64,000 nt of DNA from Nitrosomonas halophila (GTDB taxonomy: Bacteria; Pseudomonadota; Gammaproteobacteria; Burkholderiales; Nitrosomonadaceae): positions 44,857 to 108,856 of the forward strand of contig NZ_FNOY01000002.1 of assembly GCF_900107165.1 (NCBI RefSeq), written 5' to 3'. The notes beneath the pieces were generated by a model that ran no database searches, had not been told where the DNA came from, and worked only from the letters and a program-made list of their open reading frames with translations. The position numbers and the translations under genes are program-made. This document shows, piece after piece, positions 9,518 to 18,934 of the stretch; positions within the stretch are counted from its first letter, which is position 1; each line of letters starts with the position of its first letter.

Positions 9518-10165
9518 ATGATCGAAGCGATCCTGTTTGACTTCGATGGCACGGTTGCGGATACCGCCCCTGACCTGGGCCATGCGCTCAACCGGCAGCG
9601 GACCGCACGCAACCAGCCCCCCTTGCCCATCGAGCAAATCCGCACCGAAGCCTCGGGCGGTGCGCGCGCGCTCCTGCGTCTCGGCTTCAACCTCACCCCG
9701 GAGGATCCGGATTATTCAGCGATGCGCGAGGAATTCCTGATCTTCTACACCGAACAGCTATGCCAGGATACCTGCCTGTTTCCAGGCATTCCCGCGCTGC
9801 TCGCACAACTCGAACAGAAAGGCATTCCATGGGGGATTGTCACCAACAAGCCGGCCAGATTCACCCAGCCGCTGATGCGGCTGCTTGGCCTGCATCAGCG
9901 CGCTGCCTGCGTCATCAGCGGCGACGACACCCCCCACAGCAAGCCACATCCCGAACCGTTGCTGACCGCCTGTCGGCAAATCGCCGCCCAGCCCAGCCGC
10001 TGCATCTACCTGGGTGACGATGCGCGCGATGTGCAAGCCAGTCTCGCGGCCGGCATCAAACCCATCGTCGCCCTGTATGGTTACCTTGGCAGCCACAGCG
10101 CACCGCAATCCTGGGGTGCTGCCGAACTGATCGAACAGCCCGAAGACCTGCTGCGTTACATTTAA
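9518..10165 (+). CDS. gph: Phosphoglycolate phosphatase (HAD family)
   Basis: A 215-residue HAD hydrolase with motif I FDFDGTVAD, motif II VTNKP, motif III Lys in SKPHPEPL and motif IV GDDARD. It removes 2-phosphoglycolate arising from DNA-end repair or oxygenase activity. Close HAD relatives such as MupP or a nucleotidase are possible; the ubiG neighbourhood favours Gph. It starts 24 bases after ubiG. Confidence 0.85.
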   Translation: MIEAILFDFDGTVADTAPDLGHALNRQRTARNQPPLPIEQIRTEASGGARALLRLGFNLTPEDPDYSAMREEFLIFYTEQLCQDTCLFPGIPALLAQLEQKGIPWGIVTNKPARFTQPLMRLLGLHQRAACVISGDDTPHSKPHPEPLLTACRQIAAQPSRCIYLGDDARDVQASLAAGIKPIVALYGYLGSHSAPQSWGAAELIEQPEDLLRYI

Positions 10166-10235
10166 TCTGCTAGAATGTCCGCAGTTGAACTTTTAGCATC
10201 AATCACCACTCTTACCTGCAATTAAGAATTCCATG

Positions 10236-10595
10236 GGGGGCGATCCGGCTTCGACGTGGGTTGCAAAGCAGAGCAGGGCATACCGAGGATCAGTAACCTC
10301 GTAAAACCACTGAAAAAAAATAGTCGCAAACGACGAAAACTACGCTTTAGCCGCTTAATCCGGCTAAACTCCACACCGGTGGGCCTCAACGCCGGGTCTG
10401 GCAGCAGACAGTGGAGTCACTAACGAGGATCGCGTTTTGCAGGGTTACTTTGCAGAGCGCTAAACGATAGGTAACTCGCTTGCCACCAGCCTGCCGGTTG
10501 GCGTGTGGTAAGTCAAACTAAACAATTCGGCTAAGTATGTAGAACTGTCTGTAGAGGACTTGCGGACGCGGGTTCAATTCCCGCCGCCTCCACCA
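10236..10595 (+). ncRNA. ssrA: Transfer-messenger RNA (tmRNA)
   Basis: A 360-nt gene. The 5' end GGGGGCG pairs with CGCCTCC before the terminal ACCA, and the characteristic block CCGGCTTCGACG follows the 5' end. The tag frame at 10326-10358 encodes ANDENYALAA and then TAA, the same degron as in E. coli. The T-arm GCGGGTTCAATTCCCG is at 10568-10583. tmRNA rescues stalled ribosomes and marks the products for proteolysis. The 3' end is a common integration site, and the genomic island begins just beyond it. Confidence 0.97.
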
Positions 10596-10601
10596 ATAAC
10601 G

Positions 10602-10632
10602 AAACCCCAACCGAGAACGGTTGGGGTTTTTT
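10602..10632 (+). terminator. Rho-independent terminator of ssrA
   Basis: Stem AAACCCCAACC / GGTTGGGGTTT around GAGAAC, followed by further T residues, directly after the tmRNA CCA end. Confidence 0.9.
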
Positions 10633-10691
10633 GTTGCCTGAGCGGGCCGGCTCCCGCGCGTTGCCGGGGTTGCTGCGAAAAGCGGACCCTG

Positions 10692-11906
10692 TCAGTCCGA
10701 CAGATGATGGGCGAGGATCGATTTCAGAAACGAATTGCCGGGCTGAGTGCTGGCGATCATGTCCCGGATCTGTTCGTTGATATGCTGGACGGGGATGCCT
10801 GTGCCCGCTGCCGCCTGCCTGACTGCCGAATACGCATCGAGCACATCGGCCCCGGTAATTTCGTAGCCATGGCCGAGGGAGATCCAGCGCAACGCGGCCA
10901 GGCCGGCGGCGAGCGCGAAGTCAGGTTGCTTCTCAGCGTAGTCGCGGGCAGCGCGGGTCAATGTGCGTGGATCGGTTGGGCTGCATGCCGCCAGCTCAAC
11001 CGCCATGGCGAACAGACCCGCGTCCTTGGCGGCGGCGAACCACTTGCCCTCGGCACCGGGTGTACTGGACACCAGGTCACGCAGGATCTCTTCCGGCTGC
11101 TTGTCGGGATACTTCTTGGCGATGGCACGAAAGGTCGCCAGGTTCGTTGTGCCCCGATTCGCCTCCAAGGCATAGCGCCGGTAGGCCTCGTCGGCCAAGC
11201 CGGAGGACAACAGGATGGCCTCGCAGGCCTGTGCAATCTGCCACTCCGGGTCATTGAGGTTACGTGATTCCTCGGCGTAGCGGATCGCCTCCGCCCTCCT
11301 GCCCATCGCCGACAATGCTTTCACGCCCCAGCGCTGGTAATGCCACCACTTGAATGGCGCTTTGTCGATCAGCGCCAGCAGTTCCTGGTGGCGGCCTGCG
11401 GCGTACATCGATGCCAGGCAGGCACTGGTGCCCTTGAAATACCCGTGATCAGACGCCTTTGCGCTCCACACGCTTTCAAGGACAGGCATGAACTCATCGG
11501 CCCAGTGCGATGCCAGCTCTGGCGTCACGCACAACTCGCCCCAGTAGTCACCCAACAGTTCGATGTAGGGCACTTCGTCGTCCTGCAGCGCCTGCCACAA
11601 GCGCTCGAGCCAGCGCTGGCGCAAGGATGCGTCGACATCGGCCTTGGCGATGATGGGCACCAGTGTTTGGATGGCCTTGTTGACGGCCGAACCCAGGGCA
11701 CCCGATGAGCTGTCCACCTGCTCCAGGGCTGGCGAGAGTTTTTCCAGCAGGGTGATGGCCCCCTCAGCCGCCAGCACAGGCTCCTTGCGGGCGACCTGTT
11801 TGATCTCGGTTAACGCTTCCTTGATGCGCTTGATCGGTAGATCGGAGCGCCAGCCGAAGGCATTACGGCGGAAACGGGAAGTGAATTGCCATTTGTGGGT
11901 AGTCAT
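10692..11906 (-). CDS. Conserved hypothetical helical-repeat protein (404 aa)
   Basis: Not assigned to a named family. The protein is soluble, almost entirely predicted helix, with Ala/Leu-rich repeats resembling TPR or HEAT solenoids (for example QEEILRDLVS-like and YRRYALEANRG-like turns). The start KWQFTSRFRRNAFGWRSD is basic and looks conserved in character. There is no signal peptide and no catalytic motif. It lies between ssrA and a fic gene on the same strand, in the first segment of the island, and may be cargo with it. Confidence 0.6.
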   Translation of the reverse strand: MTTHKWQFTSRFRRNAFGWRSDLPIKRIKEALTEIKQVARKEPVLAAEGAITLLEKLSPALEQVDSSSGALGSAVNKAIQTLVPIIAKADVDASLRQRWLERLWQALQDDEVPYIELLGDYWGELCVTPELASHWADEFMPVLESVWSAKASDHGYFKGTSACLASMYAAGRHQELLALIDKAPFKWWHYQRWGVKALSAMGRRAEAIRYAEESRNLNDPEWQIAQACEAILLSSGLADEAYRRYALEANRGTTNLATFRAIAKKYPDKQPEEILRDLVSSTPGAEGKWFAAAKDAGLFAMAVELAACSPTDPRTLTRAARDYAEKQPDFALAAGLAALRWISLGHGYEITGADVLDAYSAVRQAAAGTGIPVQHINEQIRDMIASTQPGNSFLKSILAHHLSD

Positions 11907-12026
11907 ATTCCTGGCCGGTCTCCCTGATCAGACGTTAATTGGAGTAGTCTTGCTAACATCCTGCGCCAAGGCGATGAGCATTCATGTCGCTCCTCGGTGG
12001 ACCTTCTCTGCCCAACGCTGGTCAGC

Positions 12027-13408
12027 TCAACCAAACTGCAGATCAGGTAGTTGCCGCTCTTGGATAGTGTAATCATGAGAAATAAAATGCGAGATCCTGA
12101 GTTCTTCTAGGAGGCGCAGCTGCTCAGGGAGATCATTCAGCTCATAGCTGGTGCTACGCCCACCCGCATCCGTTTTCCGTAGTACACCCCGCCCAAGTAG
12201 ATCGTTGATGTCGCGCAGAGCAGTATCTGGCGAACACTTGGCGATGGCCGCCCACTTGCTGGTGATGAGCTTGCCTTCGAAGCCGTCAAGCAGCTTGTTC
12301 AGCAACCTCACCTGTCGCTCGTTCAGTGGCGTGGTCGCCCAGTACTGCCAGAATCGCGCCTTGGTCAGTACGGCATCGAGCGTGTGCTGCACCTGACCGA
12401 CGGCACGATGGAGGGTATCGAGAAACCAAGCAAGCCACTCGGTGACGTCCATTGATCGCTTCTGGGTCCGCTCCAGGATGTCGTAGTAGGCCTTGCGTTC
12501 GCGCTGAATCTGCGCCGAGAGGCTGTAGAAACGTTGCGGGCTGCCATCGGCGCGCGCCAGCAGCAAATCGCCTATGGCCCGGGCGATACGGCCATTGCCA
12601 TCGTCGAACGGGTGCAGGGTGACGAACCACAGGTGGCCAAGCCCGGCCTTGAGCAGCGGCGGGTCGTTCGATGCGCCGTTGACCCAGCCGAGGAAGCAGC
12701 GGGCTTCGGCCTCCAAGCGATCGGCAGGCGGCGCCTCGAAATGCACCCGCTGGCGGCCGATAGGGCCAGACACCACCTGCATCGGGCCGGTGGCATCGTC
12801 GCGCCAGCCGCCAACCTTGATCTTGGAGAGCCCAGAGTAACCAGCAGGAAACAGCGCGGCATGCCAACCGAACAGCCGCTCCCGCGACACCGGCGCAAGA
12901 CAGTTGGCAGTGGCATCGAACACCATCTCAACCACGCCCTCGACGTGGCGATCGACCGGCGCCAGGGCGCCTATGTCCACACCCAGCCTACAGGCGATGG
13001 ACGAGCGCACGGATTCGACGTTGAGCTGCTCACCCTCGATCTCGCTAGTCTTGACCACGTCCTCGGTCAGTGCCGCCAGGCTCGCCTGATCGCGCAGGGC
13101 CATGCCCACGTCGGCCAGGCGGCCCATCAAAAGCCCCTGGGTGCGACTGACCTCAGCCATGGGCCTAGGAGGCTGTCCGAGAATAGACCGATCTACTGCG
13201 GACGAACCTGCCTGAGCGGGATTTTCCGATCCTTTTCGTTGAATAGAACAGCTATTCGCCTCAAATGATCGAAAAATCCCGCTCAGCCAGCTTCGCCCTC
13301 GCTACGATCGCTATTCTCGGACAGCCTCCTAGCCAACGCCGCCAGATCGAAACGCCAGTTCGTCCAGTCGCTGGCCTGCCAGATATATTTGTAATCGCCG
13401 CTATTCAT
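12027..13408 (-). pseudogene. fic: Fic-family AMP-transferase gene split by a MITE
   Basis: The part 12027-13160 encodes 377 residues of a class II Fic protein: inhibitory motif TSEIEG near residue 39, catalytic HPFDDGNGRIAR near residue 184 and a C-terminal winged-helix region. The missing N-terminus lies across the element at 13165-13332: bases 13408 down to 13333 encode MNSGDYKYIWQ, then SDWTNWRFDLAALA, the start of the DUF4172 domain. Removing the MITE and one CTAG restores a continuous 405-residue frame (LAALA-RP-MAEVSR). A shortened protein could still start at the ATG at 13160 with catalytic and inhibitory motifs intact, but the DUF4172 domain would be damaged. Fic enzymes transfer AMP to protein hydroxyls and often act as toxins. 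Confidence 0.85.
13165..13332. mobile_element. MITE family 2, copy 2, inserted in fic with CTAG duplication
   Basis: 168 bp including both CTAG flanks. Perfect 18-base inverted ends GAGGCTGTCCGAGAATAG; non-coding interior. The flanking CTAG at 13165-13168 and 13329-13332 is the target duplication, proven by the restored fic frame when one copy and the element are removed. The ends and the CTAG target resemble IS5-family (IS427-type) elements, which is inference. Confidence 0.85.
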
Positions 13409-13986
13409 GCGGAGATTATGGCCCGCAATCTCCGCACGCGCAAGTTATTCGCCGCCCGGCTGTCTCCGCCACCCCGTAATGGGTGTGCTTTTGCTTACCC
13501 GCCCAACAACACCGCGCTCGTTTTGGATATTGCGAATTTTTGTTTGTTTCATTTATGCTTCCTCCCATGATGCTGTTCGAGCAAGCACAGGCGCTCAAGA
13601 TGGGGTGCGACTAACTGGCCTGACGGACGCGGGTTCGATTCCCGTTTAGGGAATTGAACTGACATCGGAAAGCAGACGAGGTTGAGCAGCCATTCCGGCC
13701 ATTAATCAAGGCGGAAAACCTGCTCGAATGTCCGCAGACTTGGTCTGTCAGCCCCCGCTTTTCGCACCAGTACGCAGGACTCCGTAACTTGCCAGAACGC
13801 CGGTATCGCGTACTTTCAATCGTCATTTGATGCGGGGTACCATCCCACCACCAATACCAGAGCGGTTTCAAAACTATCGACACTCCCTCAAATTTTGAGT
13901 TGCACACCGCATAGCAGATGCTATATTGTCGGGTAGTTTTGAATGCGAGAAAGACCGGAAGATAAACTGCCTTTGGAGGCTGAGCG
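13409..13986. other. Gene-free junction with a T-arm-like repeat
   Basis: No convincing gene in 578 bases. At 13624-13644 there is a 21-base match, with one mismatch, to the tmRNA T-arm (10563-10583). At 13720-13737 there is an 18-base match, one mismatch, to the sequence upstream of ssrA (10167-10184). These may be remnants of an integration junction. The GCGGGTTCGATTCCCG core also occurs in ordinary tRNA T-arms, so a tRNA fragment is the alternative. Confidence 0.4.
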
Positions 13987-14220
13987 ATGAACAGACAACG
14001 TGTCCTTGACCTGCTGCGCCGCAGCAAACCCAAGTTGCAGGCCCGTTTCGGCGCAACCTGGCTGGCCTTGTTCGGTCCCATCGCCCGTGACACGGCGAGC
14101 AGCGGCAGCGATGCCGATGTGCTGGCGGCCTTCGATGCCACCCTTTGGAGCATCATCCAGGATGATGTGCCGGAACTGCTGCCGCTGCTCAAGGCGCTGA
14201 AAAACGAGGCGCAATCATGA
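13987..14220 (+). pseudogene. mntA-hepT toxin-antitoxin relic (in-frame fusion by deletion)
   Basis: A 77-residue product. Residues 1 to about 49 are the start of a minimal nucleotidyltransferase (LALFGPIARD, then SDADVLAAFD), with Pro where the catalytic GS motif needs Ser. Residues 50-77 (LWSIIQDDVPELLPLLKAL) look like the C-terminal helix of the partner HEPN protein HepT. A deletion between two adjacent genes would produce exactly this join. The missing Ser and most of the HEPN domain make activity improbable. It overlaps the next frame by ATGA. Confidence 0.6.
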
Positions 14221-14474
14221 GACCCGGCAGCGTCCAAATTGTCGGTCGCGTCCCCACCGTCGGGGTGATCAAGCGATTGAACGAAGAGGATCTTCTCTTT
14301 CTCAACCGGCTGAACGTCGAGCGGCTTAAGCTCATATCCCAGGTCCGCGCCACCACGCTGATAACCCGCTTCACCCAGGGTGACCGGGTCGGCCTCCAAG
14401 CCCCGGACGGCCAGATGCGGGAAGGCATGGTGCGCCGCCTGGTCCAATCAGCAGGAGATTCCCAATGGCCATGA
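14217..14474 (+). CDS. Small hypothetical protein, possibly 3'-shortened
   Basis: 85 residues starting in an ATGA overlap with the preceding relic. The middle part ([26 protein letters not shown], two pieces) is helical and charged; the part [20 protein letters not shown] looks like a small beta-barrel turn. The last 15 residues have no clear character and run over the start of the xre gene by ten bases, so the original C-terminus may be lost. Function unknown; it is in the leader of the type I R-M operon. Confidence 0.45.
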   Translation: MRPGSVQIVGRVPTVGVIKRLNEEDLLFLNRLNVERLKLISQVRATTLITRFTQGDRVGLQAPDGQMREGMVRRLVQSAGDSQWP

Positions 14475-14680
14475 TCCGCCAACCCGAAAACTTCCCGGAA
14501 ACAGTCAAGGCCGTCCGGCGGCAGCTGGCGCTCTCCCAGGAAGAACTGGCTCACGCCCTCGGCGTGAGCTTCGCCACCGTCAACCGCTGGGAAAACGGCA
14601 AGACAGTACCATCGAAACTGGCGCAGCGTCAGTTTTGGCAGTTTTGTGCACAAATGAAAGAACAGGGAAAACTGATTTGA
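14465..14680 (+). CDS. XRE-family helix-turn-helix regulator
   Basis: A 71-residue DNA-binding protein with the Cro/C1-type [22 protein letters not shown], then [14 protein letters not shown]. The hsdR start codon (TTG at 14677-14679) overlaps its stop, so it is the first gene of the coupled R-M operon. It is probably an autoregulating control protein that delays restriction until methylation is in place; that role is inferred from position. A second start at 14471 is also possible. Confidence 0.75.
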   Translation: MAMIRQPENFPETVKAVRRQLALSQEELAHALGVSFATVNRWENGKTVPSKLAQRQFWQFCAQMKEQGKLI

Positions 14681-17127
14681 CGAACAAGAAGCAACTCTCC
14701 GAGCGCGATATCTGCACCAAGTTCATTACACCCGCCCTGGAGCAGGCGGGCTGGGATGTCATAACTCAAGTCAGAGAGGAGTTCCCTCTCACCAAGGGGC
14801 GCATCATCGTTCGCGGCAAGCTCCATGCCCGAGCCAAGCACAAGCGCGTCGATTACGTGCTGTTCTTCAAGCCGAACATCCCAATTGCCCTTATCGAAGC
14901 CAAGGACAACAACCACAGCATCGGCGATGGCATGCAGCAAGCACTGGGCTATGCCGAGATGCTGCAAGTCCCATTTGTATTCAGCTCCAACGGCGATGGT
15001 TTCCTGTTTCACAATAAGATCGCTCCGGACGGCATCATAGAGCGTGAGTTTGCCCTCCATGAATTTCCCGCTGCGGAAACGCTGTGGCAATGGTGGGTGC
15101 AGCATCGGGGACTAAACGACCAGCAGAATACGCTGGTTACTCAGGATTATTACAGCGACGGCAGCGACAAGACCCCGCGCTATTACCAGCTGCTAGCCAT
15201 CAACAAAACCATCGAGGCAATCGCTCGCAGCCAAAACCGCATTCTGCTAGTCATGGCGACTGGCACCGGCAAGACCTTCACCGCCTTTCAGATCATCTGG
15301 CGGCTCTGGAAGTCAAAAGCGAAAAAACGCATCCTGTTTCTCGCCGACCGCAACATCCTGATCGATCAGACCATGACCAACGACTTTAAACCGTTCGGTT
15401 CGGCCATGACCAAAATACAGAATCGGCAGGCCAACAAATCCTACGAGATTTATCTTTCGCTCTATCAGGCAGTAACCGGCAGCGAGGAAGAAAAAAACAT
15501 ATACAAACAATTCAGCCCGGATTTTTTCGACCTTATCGTCATCGATGAATGTCACCGGGGCAGCGCCGCTGCCGACTCTGCCTGGCGAGAGATACTCGAA
15601 TACTTTTCCTCAGCCACTCAGATCGGCCTAACCGCCACGCCCAAGGAAACCAAAGCAGTCTCCAACATCGATTATTTCGGCGATCCCCTCTACACCTACT
15701 CCCTCCGGCAAGGAATCGACGACGGCTTTCTGGCCCCCTACAAGGTGGTGCGCATCGACCTCGACAAAGACGTGACCGGTTGGCGGCCAGACAAAGGAAT
15801 GGTCGACAAGTACGGCAACGAGATTGCAGACCGCATCTACAACCAGAAGGATTTCGACAAGACCCTGATACTTGAGCCGCGCACCCAACTGGTGGCAAAG
15901 AAGATCAGCGAGTTTCTCAGACAAACCAACCGCTTCGACAAAACCATTGTCTTCTGTGAAAACATCGACCATGCCGAGCGGATGCGGCAAGCGCTGGTCA
16001 ATGAAAACGCCGATCTGGTGGCGCAGAATAGCAAATACGTCATGCGCATCACGGGTGACAACGAGGAAGGCAAGGCCGAACTCGACAACTTCATCTTCCC
16101 CGAGAGCAAATACCCAGTCATCGCCACCACCTCCAAACTGATGACCACCGGCGTCGATGCCCAGACCTGCAAGCTGATCGTACTCGACCAGCACATCCAG
16201 TCCATGACCGAATTCAAGCAAATCATCGGGCGTGGCACCCGCATCAATGAAGATTACGGCAAATATTACTTCACCATCATTGATTTCAAGAAAGCTACCG
16301 AGCAGTTCGCCAATCCCGATTTCGACGGTGATCCGGTGCAGATCTATACGCCCAAAGGGGGAGATTCACCGGTGCCACCGGATGCTTCAGGCGAGAGTGA
16401 AGACGGAAATGGCATCATCTATTCGGAACACAACGAAGACCGGGAGTGGATAGGCATCCATGAGCGCGATCCGGAAGAGGAAAACAGCAGTGTGCGCCGC
16501 TATGTGGTGGCCAATGTCGAAGTCAGGGTCGCCGCCGAGCGGGTCCAGTACTTTGATGCAAGCGGAAAACTGATCACCGAATCCCTCAAGGATTACACCC
16601 GCAAGGCCCTGGCCAAGGAATACGCCTCACTCGACGATTTCCTGCAGCGTTGGCACCACGCCGAGAAAAAGCAGGCCATCATCGACGAACTAGCGGAACA
16701 GGGGGTATTCTTCGAGGCCCTCGCCGAGGAGATCGGGCGACAATCCGGCAAGACATTTGATCCCTTCGACCTGGTCTGTCATGTCGCCTGGGATATGCCA
16801 CCCCTCACCCGCAAGGAACGGGCCGAACAGGTCAAAAAGCGCAACTACTTCACCCAGTATGGCGAACAGGCCCGCCGGGTGCTGGAAGCCCTACTCGACA
16901 AGTACGCCGATGAAGGCATGGTCCACATCGAAGAAACGCAAATTCTCACCATTGCCCCTTTTACCAAATTCGGCACGCCGCTGGAAATTATCCGCACATT
17001 TGGAGGACTGGATCAGTACCAGCAAGCGGTGCATGAACTGGAGAATGCGCTTTACCTTTCCGATCGTCATTCCCGCGTACAAAGGGCCCCTCCTCGCGAA
17101 GGCGGGGACGGGAATCCAGGTGCGTGA
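14677..17127 (+). CDS. hsdR: Type I restriction enzyme, R (HsdR) subunit
   Basis: An 816-residue ATP-dependent translocase and nuclease. The N-terminal PD-(D/E)XK nuclease has Asp in RVDYVLF (about 57) and LIEAKD (about 73). The helicase core has Walker A MATGTGKT (about 193), DECHRG (about 289) and motif [13 protein letters not shown] at 14677 is chosen because it overlaps the xre stop and gives a family-like start ([15 protein letters not shown]); earlier in-frame codons lie in other genes. The last 20 or so residues ([16 protein letters not shown]) are encoded by a REP palindrome, so the original C-terminus was altered. Confidence 0.9.
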   Translation: MTNKKQLSERDICTKFITPALEQAGWDVITQVREEFPLTKGRIIVRGKLHARAKHKRVDYVLFFKPNIPIALIEAKDNNHSIGDGMQQALGYAEMLQVPFVFSSNGDGFLFHNKIAPDGIIEREFALHEFPAAETLWQWWVQHRGLNDQQNTLVTQDYYSDGSDKTPRYYQLLAINKTIEAIARSQNRILLVMATGTGKTFTAFQIIWRLWKSKAKKRILFLADRNILIDQTMTNDFKPFGSAMTKIQNRQANKSYEIYLSLYQAVTGSEEEKNIYKQFSPDFFDLIVIDECHRGSAAADSAWREILEYFSSATQIGLTATPKETKAVSNIDYFGDPLYTYSLRQGIDDGFLAPYKVVRIDLDKDVTGWRPDKGMVDKYGNEIADRIYNQKDFDKTLILEPRTQLVAKKISEFLRQTNRFDKTIVFCENIDHAERMRQALVNENADLVAQNSKYVMRITGDNEEGKAELDNFIFPESKYPVIATTSKLMTTGVDAQTCKLIVLDQHIQSMTEFKQIIGRGTRINEDYGKYYFTIIDFKKATEQFANPDFDGDPVQIYTPKGGDSPVPPDASGESEDGNGIIYSEHNEDREWIGIHERDPEEENSSVRRYVVANVEVRVAAERVQYFDASGKLITESLKDYTRKALAKEYASLDDFLQRWHHAEKKQAIIDELAEQGVFFEALAEEIGRQSGKTFDPFDLVCHVAWDMPPLTRKERAEQVKKRNYFTQYGEQARRVLEALLDKYADEGMVHIEETQILTIAPFTKFGTPLEIIRTFGGLDQYQQAVHELENALYLSDRHSRVQRAPPREGGDGNPGA
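17065..17120. repeat. REP-like palindrome at the 3' end of hsdR
   Basis: Starts CGTCATTCCCGCG and ends CGGGAATCCAGG, with an inner GCGAAGGCGGGG segment; the outer arms can pair. It supplies the last codons and stop region of hsdR. It is the same family as 17422-17449, 20090-20145 and 21335-21362. Confidence 0.8.
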
Positions 17128-17128
17128 A

Positions 17129-17416
17129 ATGAAACAGCCCTGCGTCTACATCCTCGCAAGCCAAAGAAACGGCACCCTTTATACCGGGGTAACCAGCGAC
17201 CTCATCAAACGGATATGGGAACACAAAAACGATCAGACGAAAGACTTTACAAACAAATATGCAGTGCATCGCCTGGTCTACTTCGAACACCATGAAGACA
17301 TGATTTCTGCAATCACCCGCGAAAAGCAGATCAAGAAATGGAACCGGGCCTGGAAACTGCGCCTGATCGAAGAACAAAACCCAGGTTGGAACGATTTGTA
17401 CGAAAAATTACTTTGA
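17129..17416 (+). CDS. GIY-YIG endonuclease-domain protein (UPF0213-like)
   Basis: A 95-residue single-domain protein. The GIY-YIG core is visible as CVYILAS followed by GTLYTGVTSDLIKRIWEH, with the family Arg on the helix and the later TREKQIKKWNRAWKLRLIE block. Members nick or cut DNA, but the cellular role of these small stand-alone proteins is unclear. It lies between hsdR and hsdM, which normally adjoin, and is bracketed by two REP palindromes of opposite orientation eight bases upstream and six bases downstream. That makes it look like a mobile passenger in the R-M operon. Confidence 0.85.
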   Translation: MKQPCVYILASQRNGTLYTGVTSDLIKRIWEHKNDQTKDFTNKYAVHRLVYFEHHEDMISAITREKQIKKWNRAWKLRLIEEQNPGWNDLYEKLL

Positions 17417-17421
17417 AATTT

Positions 17422-17449
17422 CTGGATTCCCGCCTGCGCGGGAATGACG
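17422..17449. repeat. REP-like palindrome before hsdM
   Basis: CTGGATTCCCGCC, a short TGCG loop region, then GGGAATGACG: the inverse orientation of the copy at 17065-17120. The hsdM ribosome-binding site (AAGGAG) follows its end at once. Confidence 0.8.
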
Positions 17450-17467
17450 AAGGAGAAAATCGAAAAT

Positions 17468-18934
17468 ATGTCCCTCACCACCCTCATCAAAACCATTCAG
17501 GACATCATGCGCAAGGATGTCGGCGTCGATGGCGACGCCCAGCGCATCAGCCAGATGGTCTGGCTGATTTTCCTGAAAATCTTCGACGACAAGGAACAGG
17601 AGTGGCAGCTCACCGTGCCCGGCTACCAATCGCCGCTGCCCAGCCGTTTCCGCTGGTCCAGCTGGGCCAAAAACCCCGAGGGGATGACCGGTGAGGAACT
17701 GATCGACTTCGTCAACAACGACCTCTTCCCGGCGCTCAAGAAACTGGCCACCGCCGCCGGTGTTTCACCCCATGGCAAAGTGGTCGGCTCGGTGTTCGAG
17801 GATGCCTACAACTACATGAAATCCGGCACCCTGCTGCGCCAGGTGATCAACACCATCGAAGAGGATGTGGACTTCAACAAGTCCGGCGACCGTCACCTGT
17901 TCAACGACATCTACGAGAAAATCCTCGCCGACCTGCAATCGGCCGGTAACGCGGGCGAATACTACACCCCCCGCGCCGTCACCCAGTTCATGGTCGACAT
18001 GCTCGACCCGCAGCTCGGGCAAACCCTTCTCGACCCGGCCTGCGGCACCGGTGGCTTTCTCATCTGCGCCATCGAACACCTGAACAAGCAGGTCAAAACC
18101 GCCGACGACCGCAAGCGCCTGCAGGAATCTATTTACGGCGTGGAGAAGAAACCGCTGCCGCACATGCTGGCCATGACCAACATGATGCTGCACGGCATCG
18201 ATATGCCCACCAACGTCCGCCACGACAATACCCTGGCGAAGCAACTTCAAAGCTACACACCAAAAGATAGGGTGGACCTGATCATCACCAACCCGCCCTT
18301 CGGCGGCATGGAAGAGGACGGGATCGAATCAAACTTCCTCAAGAAATACCAGACCCGCGAGACCGCCGATCTCTTCATGGCGCTGATCATGCATCTGCTC
18401 AAACACGACACCGGCAAGGCGGCCGTGGTGCTGCCCGACGGCTTTCTCTTTGGTGAAGGCGTCAAAACAACGCTCAAGCGCGAACTGCTGGAGGAGTTCA
18501 ACCTGCACACCATCGTGCGCCTGCCCAAGGGCGTGTTCAGCCCCTACACCAGCATCGCCACCAACATCCTCTTTTTCGAAAAGGGCGGGCCGACCAAGGA
18601 GGTCTGGTTCTTCGAACACCCCTATCCAGACGGGTACAAGTCCTACTCCCGCTCCAAGCCCCTGACTATCGCCGAGTTCGACCTCGAAAAGAGTTGGTGG
18701 GGCGGCGCCGAACGTACCGGCCGCAAGATCACCGAGCAGGCCTGGAAGGTCCTGGCCAGTTCCTTGGCTGAGCGCAACTACAACCTGGACTGCAAGAACC
18801 CCCACGAGGTGGCGGTCAACCACCGCGATCCGGAGGAACTGATGGCCGAATACCAGCAGATCGTCCACCAGCTCGAAGCGGCGCAGGCCGCCTTGAAGGC
18901 CGAGTTGATGGCCTGCCTGGGCGGCAAGGCATGA
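17468..18934 (+). CDS. hsdM: Type I restriction enzyme, M (HsdM) subunit
   Basis: A 488-residue N6-adenine methyltransferase. It has the HsdM N-terminal helical domain, SAM motif DPACGTGGFL (about 188) and catalytic NPPF (about 274), followed by LPDGFLFG. MSLTTLIKTIQDIMRK at 17468 is preferred over an in-frame ATG at 17444, which lies inside the REP. With HsdS it methylates the recognition site; with HsdR added it restricts. It overlaps the next gene by ATGA at 18931-18934. Confidence 0.93.
   Translation: MSLTTLIKTIQDIMRKDVGVDGDAQRISQMVWLIFLKIFDDKEQEWQLTVPGYQSPLPSRFRWSSWAKNPEGMTGEELIDFVNNDLFPALKKLATAAGVSPHGKVVGSVFEDAYNYMKSGTLLRQVINTIEEDVDFNKSGDRHLFNDIYEKILADLQSAGNAGEYYTPRAVTQFMVDMLDPQLGQTLLDPACGTGGFLICAIEHLNKQVKTADDRKRLQESIYGVEKKPLPHMLAMTNMMLHGIDMPTNVRHDNTLAKQLQSYTPKDRVDLIITNPPFGGMEEDGIESNFLKKYQTRETADLFMALIMHLLKHDTGKAAVVLPDGFLFGEGVKTTLKRELLEEFNLHTIVRLPKGVFSPYTSIATNILFFEKGGPTKEVWFFEHPYPDGYKSYSRSKPLTIAEFDLEKSWWGGAERTGRKITEQAWKVLASSLAERNYNLDCKNPHEVAVNHRDPEELMAEYQQIVHQLEAAQAALKAELMACLGGKA

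Noticed and set aside
10563..13644. Full tRNA gene at the T-arm-like repeat
   Set aside because: No acceptor stem or anticodon arm can be folded around 13624-13644.
13611..14447. 278-residue minus-strand frame
   Set aside because: Covers the mntA/hepT relic and operon leader in antisense; composition is irregular and no motif is seen.
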